This document shows, in pieces, positions 53,678 to 64,000 of a stretch of 64,000 nucleotides of DNA. The position numbers and the translations under genes are program-made. The notes beneath the pieces are model-generated. The model was not told where the DNA came from, ran no database searches, and saw nothing but the letters and a program-made list of their open reading frames with translations. The stretch is from NCBI GenBank assembly GCA_015179045.1, contig WHUZ01000001.1, positions 1 through 64,000 on the forward strand, given 5' to 3'. Each line of letters starts with the position of its first letter. Positions within the stretch are counted from its first letter, which is position 1. The DNA is from Kalaharituber pfeilii. Taxonomy: Eukaryota; Ascomycota; Pezizomycetes; Pezizales; Pezizaceae.

Positions 53678-54696
53678 GATTTTCAGCGAACCTCGGCACT
53701 TCAGCAGAACAAAAATATTGCTGAGTGTGATTGTTAGCAACATCATCATGCTGTTGACAAGCTCAATGTTTAGTTAATTCTGCTTTAGCCACCTCAGTGC
53801 CAGTATGCCTATGAACAGAAATACAGTAATTCCTTTTGGGTTACATGAGGTCAGTGTGCCAGCTGCTGTTTGAAACGGTGTCCGCAAGCCTGGTTCTGGA
53901 GAAGGTAAAATAGTGGTTGGAAAGCTAGAAGTTTTTCAGCGCTTTTGCAATTCTTGCACTGTATGCTAAAACTCTCGAACTTGATGTGCTGCTACTGGAT
54001 GTGAGGAGGTTGTGCAGTGAGATAGCTCTTGAGATTGTATATTGTCTAAATGAAGCCATGCCAACCTTGAATGTCAGGCAGAAGGTTGGGTGTCACGAAC
54101 AGTGCAGGTAAATGAGGCCTTGATGGCATAAGCATCATAGTCCATTGTCGATGAGGGTCCCATGCTGACTTGTCAAGATGCCAACGAGGATGAATCAGTA
54201 ATGTTGGTGTTGACTCTTCAAGGGGATAAAATGGACATAGAAAATGGTGACAAGGAATAATGCATTGGAGATTAATTGAGCGTATGGAACATGCAACATT
54301 TCCCATATCTCTGGCAGAATCAAAGGCTTTGTAAGTAGGAGTTGATGTGCGACCTCTCCGGGCAGGCCAGTCTAGTTGATGCAGCTTGCCATTCATGTTT
54401 TAGCATGTCGGTGCACGCCAGGCATGGGTTGTACGTACTAGTAGATTAGCGGTCGCTTATATAATTTAGCGATACTTATTCCAGCTTCCGTCCAGACTGG
54501 ACAGAGCAATTCCGTATGGGTACGTACTTAACTGTCTACAACTCGGCTCGCTAAATGAGGCTTCCTACTCCACATGTGAAGTTTTGATTTTGAGACAACG
54601 CTACCTCTGTGAGTTTCTCTCAGTGCAGGCGTGTTCGGAAAGTGTCTATTATCATGTAGCGAGTCAAATTCTTTGAATAATTTTGTTTGCCCCTGC

Positions 54697-55290
54697 TAAG
54701 TTGAACACCTCGAGAACGGGCTTATGCTGCCACAGTTCGTAGAATATATAGTTCTGGTGCCATTGTTCTTGCATTTGCAAGAATATCCGTCATCCGTGGG
54801 AAACCCATCATTACAATATGAATTCAAGGTGCCTGCATCCCTCATAATGAAGATGCAAGGAATGCGGACTTGGTGGTCGGGATTATCATTTGGTGGAGCA
54901 TCTGAGGTAAACAATGGTCCAGACTCCTGACGACGCTGAGTGTGCTCCGTGGGGCTACATACAGGCACACCTCAAGCAAATCATTCCTATGTAGCATATA
55001 TCCATTCGACTAACAGGTTGAACAGTAGATTTTCCACTATATGCTAGATCCCAACATGTAAAGTAGTCACAATTAGGCAGGGTCTTTGCAGATTCACGAA
55101 ACGTTGCAGCCCTGGCGCCAGATCCTCGTTTCCGATTGTGACGTGCTGCGCACACGCAAAGTCGCGGCACATCCGCATTCCAGTTCCGTTAGATCCATCA
55201 TACCAGCGCACTGCTCCGGCTCCGTTGATTTTCGGGCACTGGTCTTCCATTCCATCAATTGCTCCTTGCAAGGACCAGGTGTATCAATTA
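54697..55290 (-). pseudogene. Possible exons of a Cys-rich secreted-type protein
   Basis: Two protein-like stretches on minus: 55044-55283 with YTWSLQGAIDGMEDQCPKIN and GTGMRMCRDFACAQHVTIGN; and 54697-54840 with GTLNSYCNDGFPTDDGYSCK and CKNNGTRTIYSTNCGS, preceded by an acceptor-like ATGCAG. They cannot be joined in phase by any splice pair I found, and no start with a clear signal peptide was located. It may be a relic or a gene with unrecognised introns. Confidence 0.25.
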
Positions 55291-56804
55291 CATCGTACTG
55301 GGCGATACCAAGCTCTGAGATCCGTTCCAGGATCAGAACAAAGATGGAAACCAAGCGTGATCGAAGTGATATACATCTGGACAAGGACATTGTTAGCTTA
55401 TGCAGTGATATGGAAACTGCCATGAAGAGAAAGTGTTGCAGTGGAAGATATTCGTACCGCATTTAGCCAAGATTAGAAAGGACTTTCTGTAATACTAAAC
55501 TGGTCCACTACTGGTATAGGCATTTGGATCGTAAGTGGGTGAGCAGGAGAAAATCCAAGTTGTAGTAGCGACGAACAGGAGCGGCACCTGTGATCCATCA
55601 TTAACAGTCTGAAGCATATATCAAGCGGATTAGCCCAGATTAGGTCACGACCCTCAAGTGATACATCCTGACAAACCATACCAGTTACAGCCCGAATCAA
55701 TAAGGATCCATCTTACCATCCTGCTAAAGTCAACATCACATTACTGTAAGAGATTACCAGGCCCCATTGGAAGGAAGTAGCGGTATAGACCGCTTATAAG
55801 AAGCCACTATCGAGAACATTTGTTGAAGCGTGGGGACTAATTGCATGCGTGAATTTCCACACGTTGAACAGGTGCAAAGTCAAATCATATTGGGGGCGGC
55901 AGGAGTTGCGCAAAGCCTATTGATAGAGTTGAAGAAAATCATAAAGTTGTGTAGCTAATCAATCATTCCGGGCCTATAAGCGAGATGACAGTTCCTTACA
56001 ACGAGAGTGCGCTCAGTGGAGATTGTATCATAGATTAGCGCCCGTTATATTGTTGCTTGTTGATTGCTTATGAGAAATTTCGTGCTGTCCTAAGTGAGGG
56101 TGGTGCCGGTCATTGATTCAAATTGCTAGATACTTGGAACCTGGTTCATGAACAGTTTTAACCAATAACTGAACAGCATAATTATGAGAGGCTAGACAGG
56201 TCCTCGAGTGAAGGAACGTTGGTGTAATATTAGAATGACACCTTTTTGGGGAGCCGTATTTATCGTAGCTCCAGTTAGTGAGAAAAATTATGTGATACCT
56301 CGATGGAGCAAGAAAGGATGAAATGGTGTGGTGACTGAAGCTGTGCTGAAGACATAATTTTTTTATAGCTCCACATCTGACAAGAGCGATTAATGACAGA
56401 TTGGCGTGGAGCTTCAAACCAGATGTTTTACGAACGCGGTTTTCCGTGGTGTTTACCTCCAGAATGGTTATGGTTGCATCCAGATTTACTGACCGTAACT
56501 CTATAAAGCCCCGGATTTGGATTCGAATATCCTATGCCTCATATTCCAGATCAATGAACAACCTCCTTTCGTATCTTTGAGTTTCAGCATACGGTGAAGT
56601 TGTTACAATTGTAGATTTTGCCCGCAGTCCTAGCAGAGATTCATAATTCAAACCTCTCCTCGGCACTGCCGTACAATTGAAGTACATTTCGGAACTTTTG
56701 GCTGTTAGGTGTGTTTGTACGTGGAATGTATCATGGGCACCAGTCTCATGCCTGCATTGAAAGTACCTAAGGCAGCATCACGCTCCTATTTTGGAGTCAG
56801 CTAA

Positions 56805-56883
56805 GCTTGTACATGCTTCCCTGCTATAGACTGGCAACCTGTATGCGGAGTTACGTGACCAAAAAATCAAGAAGGCTTGTACA
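56805..56883 (+). mobile_element. Probable LINE-tail micro-insertion (diverged)
   Basis: CCCTGCTATAGACTGG to GCGGAGTTACGTGACCAAAA matches the LINE tail. GCTTGTACA occurs at 56805-56813 and 56875-56883 as a candidate 9-bp target duplication, with a few extra bases after the A run. Confidence 0.6.
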
Positions 56884-57071
56884 CAGTGAGACTTACGTGC
56901 AACGTACCTAGGATAGAGAGCGATCGTCTCAGGCCAGAAGCACAACACTAGCGGATGTTATATGTATTATCAGACACCACTGTTGCCCTCGTGAAATCGT
57001 TTTCCGGTCAAGAAGCTGCATTGAGATGGACAATACGCTCTATCGACTCTTACTCAGCACTGTTACCTAGT

Positions 57072-57372
57072 GAGCGGCACGAGCCGAGCCAGCTCGAGCT
57101 CAAACGAGCCAAGATCATGCTTGTGTTTTTCTTGACAGCTCGCTAAAATGCTTAGCCAGTGCTAGGTTTCATAAACTGTAAATACCTAATATAAGTAATA
57201 ATTAGAGACTTGGAGCTCATTCTGACCTACCAACAACTTCGAAATGCACAATTTAGCTGATAGTAGTGAGAAAGATGAAAATTTAGCTTAGTTTAGGTTA
57301 GTTTGTCAATATTATGTATATAATCAATCCAGGCTCGAGCTCATGCCACGCCAGCTCGAGCCAGCTCGAGCC
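57072..57372. mobile_element. Right-truncated copy of the 46801 element
   Basis: GAGCGGCACGAGCCGAGCC through ATATAATCAATCCAGGCTCG is almost identical to 46801-47064, and then it degenerates. The right terminal repeat is missing. Confidence 0.88.
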
Positions 57373-60300
57373 AATTTGATATGAACTCGCCGCTATCCGC
57401 TTTCCGATTTTAGCGAAGTTGCAAAAAATGACGACGAAAACTCTACTTGTAGAAATATTCTGGAAGTAAGCGTTCGTCAGCCTTGCAGGCCCTGGAGCTA
57501 GCATGTTGGGACATTTTCAATTTAGGAAGAGGCAACCGCGAGCATTCTATTAGGCTCTGGACTTGATGTCCAATTCCTGTGACAGTGCCCAATCAGTTCA
57601 TACCTGCTCAGATTCTCATTGAATTACTTAGCGGGTCTATACTGTACTCTCTCTCCGATCATCGGTGTGATCTCCATCTGGACACACTTTGCTATTGAGA
57701 TGGAGTTTGGTTTTCGTAGTGGCAGAGAACGTTGTTGTTACGCTCCAGTAGGCTGCGTAGTGGTCCGTTGTGTAAAGGGATAGGAGGCTGTTCAGGAGGT
57801 CGAAGGTGTGATGGGGTAGCCTGTTTGGTGGTGATGCAGCCTGTTTATTGACCGACACCACATGACTTCAACCAACCCGGAAATTCAAACCCACCTGTAT
57901 TATTTCCATCGCATCTTGACCTACCTCCCTCTTTGATTGGCAATATCAATGACACTCTTAACCTCTTCAGAATCACATGGCTCTCACCAGCCAGTTGCTT
58001 TGTTGCTGATCTCAAAAGACTATATAACAACATATTCCGAAACGATACAACGCGCCAATTCGCTGTTTTGAATAGGCTTAAATATAAGAATGTCCCCATC
58101 AACGCTTGATACACATTGACTTCCTAGTTGCTTTCATCACAATTGCCATCACGGACCCAGGGATATTTTGAAGTGTCTGACATTCTTCCAAAGATCTTCC
58201 AAATTATATACGGTCTTCTCCTGTCCTGTCGTACAGGCCAAAAATATGGTTAGAGTGGAAAGAGTTGATGGGCAATGCATGCACTGAGATGGCATTTCCC
58301 CTCCCGTTCCCTCGGCGTCGCCTAAGTTCTTCGTGGGGCTCAGCGTGTTCGCTAGGCAACAATGTGGCTTCTTGACTGTAACGCTTCGGGGCAGAACTCG
58401 TTGGCAATTTGAGAGGGAGCATACCCAGACACCCTCACTAAGGACCTAGAGCTCCTTCCTATACCTGCTGACTGCAGATTGGACGAATATACGGAAGATG
58501 TCCAATATTATAAGATGAGAACTAAATAAGGTTACTTTGTATTTAGGACGGAGACTGTCTCTCAAGCGGAAATCGTAACCCGCGGCTGTTCATGCGGCCA
58601 ACCATTAATGAAGCGCTCGGAGTTGTTGATGCCAAATGATCTCTCTTTGTTAGCGGCTGCACGATATCATTCGAAGGCTCAAAACTGGTGTAGGAAGGAT
58701 CAGCCTTGCTATTCTGTTGCAATTTGTGAATATCCAACCCTAATATATCGGGTGCCCGCCGATGACCTTGGCCACGGCTTGCAGGATATTTAACGAAAGG
58801 AAAGTCTTCTAATAAAGGTCAGTAGCACACTGGCAACAGCTGATACCGTTTTGACACCGTTTGAAATTCTTCAGTTAACGAACCTGGTTCACTTGCTAGA
58901 GGATCTAATACCTGGCTAGAGCAGTATCACCTTTCAGCATTTACTGCTTTCAGAATGCAGAAAGTATAGTGCAAAGATTAACGAAGGGAACAACTTTTTC
59001 CATTCCAAATATGCTGAATAAGTCCACTATCGGTTCGGGGTTAATCAAATGATGTTAACACTGGCCGAAATCTTCAGCTGTTCTATGTCAGAAAGGATTG
59101 TACTTTTGTCATGTAACACAGGTGGAGTCTACATACCTGAGGAAGATTGGGCGTTATCGCACAAAGTTGCGAAAGTAACATATCCTGAAACGTGTCGGGC
59201 GGCTGAGCAAGAGGACAGAGGCAGTAATATCCTTTAGGCATTCGTCAGCATGAAGGAGTTTTGGTGATGATTTAGTATTCTCAAATGAAGTGGTACGAAT
59301 GAGTGTAGAACTGGGTCTAATAACTGTAGAATTTTAATCTCACTTAAGAATTCTGCTTCCGAGGCTGAGGTTGTCTTAGGGTGCAAGAGTTTCGTAGAAA
59401 ACTTGGCTGTAGCCTTGCAGCAACTGGTTCATTTGGTCTGGGATATGCTGTAATCAGGATTCCAAATGGCTAGCACTTGCTTCTTATAAATTAAAGGATA
59501 CGAGTGCCAGTTACTCAACTATTTTGTGTCTAAGTCGACACACTTTTGTTTGATTGAGGGTGAGCTGATATTAGAGGGGATGAACAGGGGTCAACCGGAC
59601 ACCTTCATAAAGTTTCTGGGGGCACTTAGGGATCGCAGGCTTTATGTGAACGTTTGCCCTCGTCATGTGTATTGTGTAACATCTTGTTCTTATCCTCATA
59701 TGCCTAAAGTAGCCTTGTCCCACCGGAAGTACCAGGTGCAGCTATAGCGGGCCACTTCTACTCTTATTTGACGGACTAGTACCGTTTGTGATATACTATG
59801 CCACCACCGTCACATGGCCCATATCTTGGTGAACCTATCTCAGCGCTTCACCTTAACCGTTTGTTTATCCCAGAACCATTAGGTCTCCTATTTGGCATCA
59901 GGCTTAATCGAGATTAATGAAAACGGGATTTTCTTACTCCGGTCTAGTATCCATTATTGGCCTTGTGAAAAGCTAGATATCATGAACGCTTGCTATTATT
60001 ATCGATCCTAGGCCTAGGCCAGCCTTGTCCTACGTTTCTGAGAGCATGTGGGTATGTGAGCTCTAGATTCGAATTCCGCAAGGTTGCGTTAACTTGGATG
60101 AGCTGGTCCAGTTTGGACATGCCCCGTCTTTTTGCTGAGCATGGTAGTTGGATGCGCAGAATAAAAATCTGAATGTTGAAAGATATATGGACAATATCGA
60201 ATTCTGGGCACACAGGAACAAAGAAAACCGAAAAGAATTATTATGCAAATTGATTGGACTATGCGCACTTGCCTCTTCATTTCTGTGCAAGAAATCTGCA

Positions 60301-60882
60301 GGATCCATGATTTGGCACAGCTCAAGAATCAGGAACCGTAAACCCCTGGAACGCCTGCTGCTTGCGTTACGAAGTCGGTGCTTCGATACATTTGAATTAT
60401 AATGAAGAGAACTGTTAGCATTATATTGCACAGCTATATTGATCAAGGGTTAACACTGAGGCGCCTTACATAAATTCTCGAGCACTCCTGGTGGCATAAC
60501 TCACGTCGGTACCAGATTTTATAGGACGCAGGTTCTCACACATGGAGGAAGGACCATAGTAGTAATGTCAATTTTATTGTATTGGTATCGTCAGTCCAAC
60601 AGTGCACAATGCAACCCTTGAAAACACCTGCAAGCCCTTATAGCACGGTCCAGCTATTAATACCTCTGCCTCGTTGCTAGCTTGCATGTAAGCTGAGAGT
60701 GATTTGTTGTTTTCTGCCTGGTCATGAGAATATGGTATAGATTGCGATTTTCAGATAGTTGATGTCCTTTATTAAATGTTCCTTTGCTATTGCGCAACGT
60801 GTGACTGAAGTTGCCGCACAATGCCGAACCTCGTTAACATATCAAAATCGGAATCCAATCACAATCATTCCTCCATTCTATG
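57373..60882. other. Gene-free interval
   Basis: Only short, unsupported open frames. No recognised domain, tRNA or repeat. Confidence 0.45.
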
Positions 60883-60960
60883 ACTCGTTCATTCCCTGCC
60901 ATAGGCTTGTAGCCTGTATGCGGGGTTACGTGACCAAAAAAAAAAAAAAAAACTCGTTCA
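60883..60960 (+). mobile_element. LINE-tail micro-insertion with 9-bp target duplication
   Basis: Insert 60892-60951 (TTCCCTGCCATAGGCTTG to GCGGGGTTACGTGACC plus about 17 A) is flanked by ACTCGTTCA at 60883-60891 and 60952-60960. Confidence 0.9.
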
Positions 60961-62394
60961 ATGCACTTGCCCTTTCAATGACCATTTTCCATTCTGTTGA
61001 CTTTCCTGGAAACATGACGATCTCATGGATTGAAATATATAGTATATGTATACATCAACACGTTTGATCTCCACCAGCAGCCATCCTGCTTATGCCCTTC
61101 ACTCGAAGCCACACATCGCCATTCGCCCCGGTTTAAATCCTGGTCGATAGACAACTGCCGGTCCCTGTGAGCTTCGCGGTATGACACACTTGAATCGTTG
61201 ATATAGATAGTTATGAGCGACCACATCGTATCATTGGCAAACGACCTCTTAATTTATAACTGGATTAGCGCCTCTCATTTAACTTCGTAGCACTCTTCCC
61301 CGGTCCTGCGCCGTCCGCCAGGCGGCAAATCGGTGCGCAAATTACAGTTCAGCATTGGCAGATCGTTATGTACGCTAACCGAACTTATAGGAGGCCGTAC
61401 AAATATTCGCACGGAAAAATTAATACATTGTGTACAGTGACGATCTCAAGAAATCTACAAATACAATGCCAGTTAATTTGGAACGCGACAAACGATTCCG
61501 AATTGGAGAAGTTTGGGTAACAAACAATTACAGCCAATGCTATGAGGCTGCCATGTACTTGTTCGAGGGAGATATCCCTCCGGTAGCTGTCCGCCAGCTT
61601 AGGATGTCAAGGTTTATAGGTATTTGAATTTATGTAGTGCGGCTGCGGAACTAATTGTACTGCCCACTAAAACTATGTATCGGCCAGAAACTATCCCTTC
61701 CTGTAACAAGACTCATGGACGATAGTCACGCCCATAAAGTCATATAAGCGAAAAACGTTGAAATGGATGGAGGTCTTCATACGTCAATGACACTTGATGC
61801 TGGCATTTTGGTGGGGAGCCGTATCCTGGGCAACAGGGAGGCGGGGAGTGAGGGGACGTAAATGGGGAGAATCTAAACGCAGCATTGTGAAAACTAACAC
61901 GACGGCGTTAGTTTTCCCGTCGATCCGGCTATGTGCAAGTCAGGACCCTATAGGTTAATCTCGAGCCCAGGCAACTCTATAGGCTAGTATTAAGGGTACC
62001 ATACGGAAAAAACTGCGTTTTCTATAACCGTGATGTTATTGTGGATGGGCGAATTTCCGTTAGTGTTGAGAATGGGTTCTTATACAAGGTTCATGCACAA
62101 CCTGTTTGTTGCGGTTCTGCGGCGAAAAAATAGTTAGGTCACGCCAAGTGGTTAGCATGAACACCTCGTTTAAGGATGTAACTGTATGCCTATCCAAATG
62201 GTATTCTGATGATCGTGATATAGCTTTACAATGGTGCAGGCCTTGACACTGTATACTTACTTGAACTGTGTCCTCATTACAATTATATAAAGTACTACAT
62301 AATATATAGTACACCATTGCAAAATTTATTAACTATAAGTATACAATTTATAAAACTAGACTACCTCTGTTCTCGTGCCCTGACTACCTCTAAT
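60961..62394. other. Gene-free interval
   Basis: No supportable gene or repeat. Confidence 0.45.
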
Positions 62395-62471
62395 TAATTA
62401 TATCACGGGCCCTGCCATGGCGAAAAGCTGCACGCGGGGTCACGTGACAAAAAAATAATTATATCACGGGC
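62395..62471 (+). mobile_element. LINE-tail micro-insertion with 16-bp target duplication, inside an LTR
   Basis: Insert 62411-62455 (CCTGCCATGGCGAAAAGC to GCGGGGTCACGTGAC plus A run) is flanked by TAATTATATCACGGGC at 62395-62410 and 62456-62471. The duplicated bases include the first bases of the LTR that follows. Confidence 0.95.
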
Positions 62472-62948
62472 GGGTGGGCTATACTACCAAGGGATACGTT
62501 CTAGTAAATTCGGAGGTTCACGTCGGTTCACGCCGGTTCAGGGTAACAAGGTCCAAGAGCGTTCTAGGAGGTTCAAGGGTTCACAAGATGTCAAGGGCAC
62601 AGAGGTATCAAGGGTTCGAATGTGTCAATAGTTCAAGGCCAGACGGGTCAGTTGATTGACAGGACAACAGACGAGGAAGAAAGAACTATCTATCTACAAG
62701 AGGGCCAGGTAGGGCCCTTATATACATGATGGGCCCTTCGGCGAAGAAGCAGTGGCAAGGCAGCGATGGCCAGAGGCAGGGCGGCAATAAGCGGAGACAA
62801 GGCGGCAGTAAGCAGAGGCAACGTCAAGCGGTGGCGGCGAGTGCAGAATTTTCACCACGAGCGGTCGGTAACCGGCTTACCCTGAGAATTCGACTAACCG
62901 GCCGTAGCATTACCCTGAGTGTGGCGACGCGGGTACTGGGTCGTGACA
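62401..62948. mobile_element. Diverged LTR, family 1 copy 3
   Basis: Starts TATCACGGGC (the sister LTR has TGTCACGCG), has AAGGGATACG, CCGGTTCAGGGTAACA, GACAGGACAACAGACGAGG, AAAGAACTAT and CTTATATACATGATGGGCCC, and ends TCGTGACA. It is interrupted near its 5' end by the LINE micro-insertion. Confidence 0.8.
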
Positions 62949-63731
62949 ATTAGTAATATATGATAGAACTTTAATATAAGAAAAGTGTATATACTTTTAT
63001 AGTTTTATAAGAAAAAGATAGTATTAAATCTAAAAGTATTTAAAGTATTAACTTATAATTAAGAAAAAATATTATATATATATTATATAATACTTATTAA
63101 AGATTATAATTAACTTCTCTTAGAAAGAAAATAAAGTAATAAAACTATTAAAGTAAATACAATTTATAAAATTATAGGTATAAGAATAAGTAAGATTTTA
63201 TAAGTAAAAACTATAAAATAGAATTATTAAAGTAAGCTAAACTATGTATAAATACTAGACTAAGTAACTATTATAATAGTATGACATAGCGGTATACGAA
63301 TATACCTAGAGCAGGGCTAAAATGCAGTAAGCTATGAGTACATGTGACCGGCCTACCCCTGCTATACCTGAAGACCTAGCGTGAACCGGTACCAAGAGCT
63401 CGTATGCATGAATACTCCTATATCCTGACCGTACTACCAAGAGTCACCGATAGTTCTACCTTACAGTTTGCAAGACGGTCGGTTGCAATCCATAATAATA
63501 ACTATTAAAGTAAATAGAATTATATAAGTAAAATTATATAAGTGAAACTATAAATATTAGAAAGTAAATAAAATAAAAGAATATAAAATCTAAATTAAAG
63601 AAACTTAGTACTTTATAGTCTAATTATACTATTTTTATAAAAGTATATAAGCTACTAATTTATAATAGAAATTTATCTACTTAAAATTTATTTTAATTAA
63701 ATAGTACTTTATTAGTCTTACTAATATATAT
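62949..63731. other. TA-rich block with a GC-richer island
   Basis: 62949-63285 and 63495-63731 are extremely AT-rich. 63286-63494 is of normal composition (AGACCTAGCGTGAACCGGTA, CAAGACGGTCGGTTGCAATC) and may be an unrelated LTR or MITE piece. No gene. Confidence 0.6.
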
Positions 63732-63859
63732 GTGCCGGGCCATTCGTAACAAACGTTCCAGTGGCCACTGGCCCGGACCACTCACCACTGGCCCGGACCA
63801 GTGGCCACTAGCCCGGACTACTCAATGGAACGCTGGTTCGTGACTGGCCCGGGCCACTC
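63732..63859. repeat. Imperfect inverted repeat rich in GGCCCGGACCA
   Basis: Left end GTGCCGGGCCATTCG, right end ACTGGCCCGGGCCACTC. CGTTCCA/TGGAACG lies inside both arms, and three CTGGCCCGGACCA-type motifs are in between. It looks like a small foldback or MITE end. Confidence 0.6.
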
Positions 63860-64000
63860 AGAATTTGAATTTTCTCATTCTACCTACAATTCACCCTCTC
63901 AAACTCACACAAACACACTCGCATGTCCACACATCCACTGTTTGAAAAAACAGCGTCACTAAAGACCTCTCCCTGCCACAGGAAAACACAGCTCTACCAA

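Larger units (their letters stand above)
52690..54514. mobile_element. Element with ~90-bp terminal inverted repeats, itself interrupted
   Basis: The left arm (52709-52765 plus 53507-53533) and the right arm (54437-54510, inverted) share CTCTGTCCAGTC, GACGGAAGCTGGAATAAGT and GCTAATCTACTAGTA. Internal DNA 53534-54436 has an open frame on minus (54046-54396) of no recognised family. Outer edges are approximate and no target duplication was identified. Confidence 0.7.
54515..57071. other. Mostly gene-free interval
   Basis: Apart from the Cys-rich exon candidates and the micro-insertion at 56805, no gene, RNA or repeat was supported. Confidence 0.45.

Noticed and set aside
54046..54396. 116-aa minus frame inside the large inverted-repeat element as a transposase
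   Set aside because: No DDE/D or DNA-binding motif visible; too short to support.

Overview
The window reads as a filamentous ascomycete (Pezizomycotina) chromosome segment. Genes are split by short introns (57-122 bp, one of 247 bp), mostly GT-AG with CTAAC-type branch sites. The recognisable proteins are typical of fungi: Spf1, mitochondrial PDH-E2, an Egt2-like lyase, GMF, a Mak32-like kinase and a GYF protein. I cannot name the species. The load of retroelements and small DNA-transposon derivatives would fit a repeat-rich genome.

Layout. Bases 1-15.4 kb are a gene-dense island: SPF1 (minus, 3' end outside the window), pyruvate dehydrogenase E2 (minus), an ergothioneine Egt2-like PLP enzyme (plus), GMF (minus), a Mak32-like PfkB kinase (plus), a mitochondrial rhodanese (minus) and a tentative small gene. 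About 15.9-18.2 kb is a decayed coding-like stretch, and 19-20.4 kb is a patchwork of transposon fragments. A large GYF-domain gene fills 21.4-27.2 kb. Apart from one orphan gene (37.1-38.3 kb) and one tRNA-Gly (51.8 kb), the rest is repeat territory.

The highlight is 39,148-43,921: an apparently intact tyrosine-recombinase retrotransposon of the Ngaro/DIRS type. It has A1-ORFs-B1-A2-B2 split direct repeats (A 253 bp, B 205 bp; copies identical by eye), an open gag-like frame with a CCCH finger, an open RT/RNase H frame and an open tyrosine-recombinase frame. Gag and RT lie in one frame, separated by a single UAG in the TMV-type leaky context UAG-CAA-UUA. The recombinase overlaps the RT frame by 217 nt in the -1 frame, with its first ATG at a UGAUG stop/start. 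The element sits inside the terminal inverted repeat of a 290-bp TA-flanked MITE, with only one G shared at the junction and no larger target duplication.

Around it are nested insertions that can be dated relative to each other. These are 5'-truncated LINE copies with exact target duplications, several micro-insertions carrying only the last 30-45 bp of a LINE, a hAT-like element with an 8-bp duplication inside another MITE, a pogo-like MITE inside one arm of a larger inverted repeat whose other arm is the empty site, and solo LTRs with 5-bp duplications. TA-rich blocks next to the LTRs look like repeat-induced point mutation debris. I could run no alignment or database search; identities come from motifs and reading frames.
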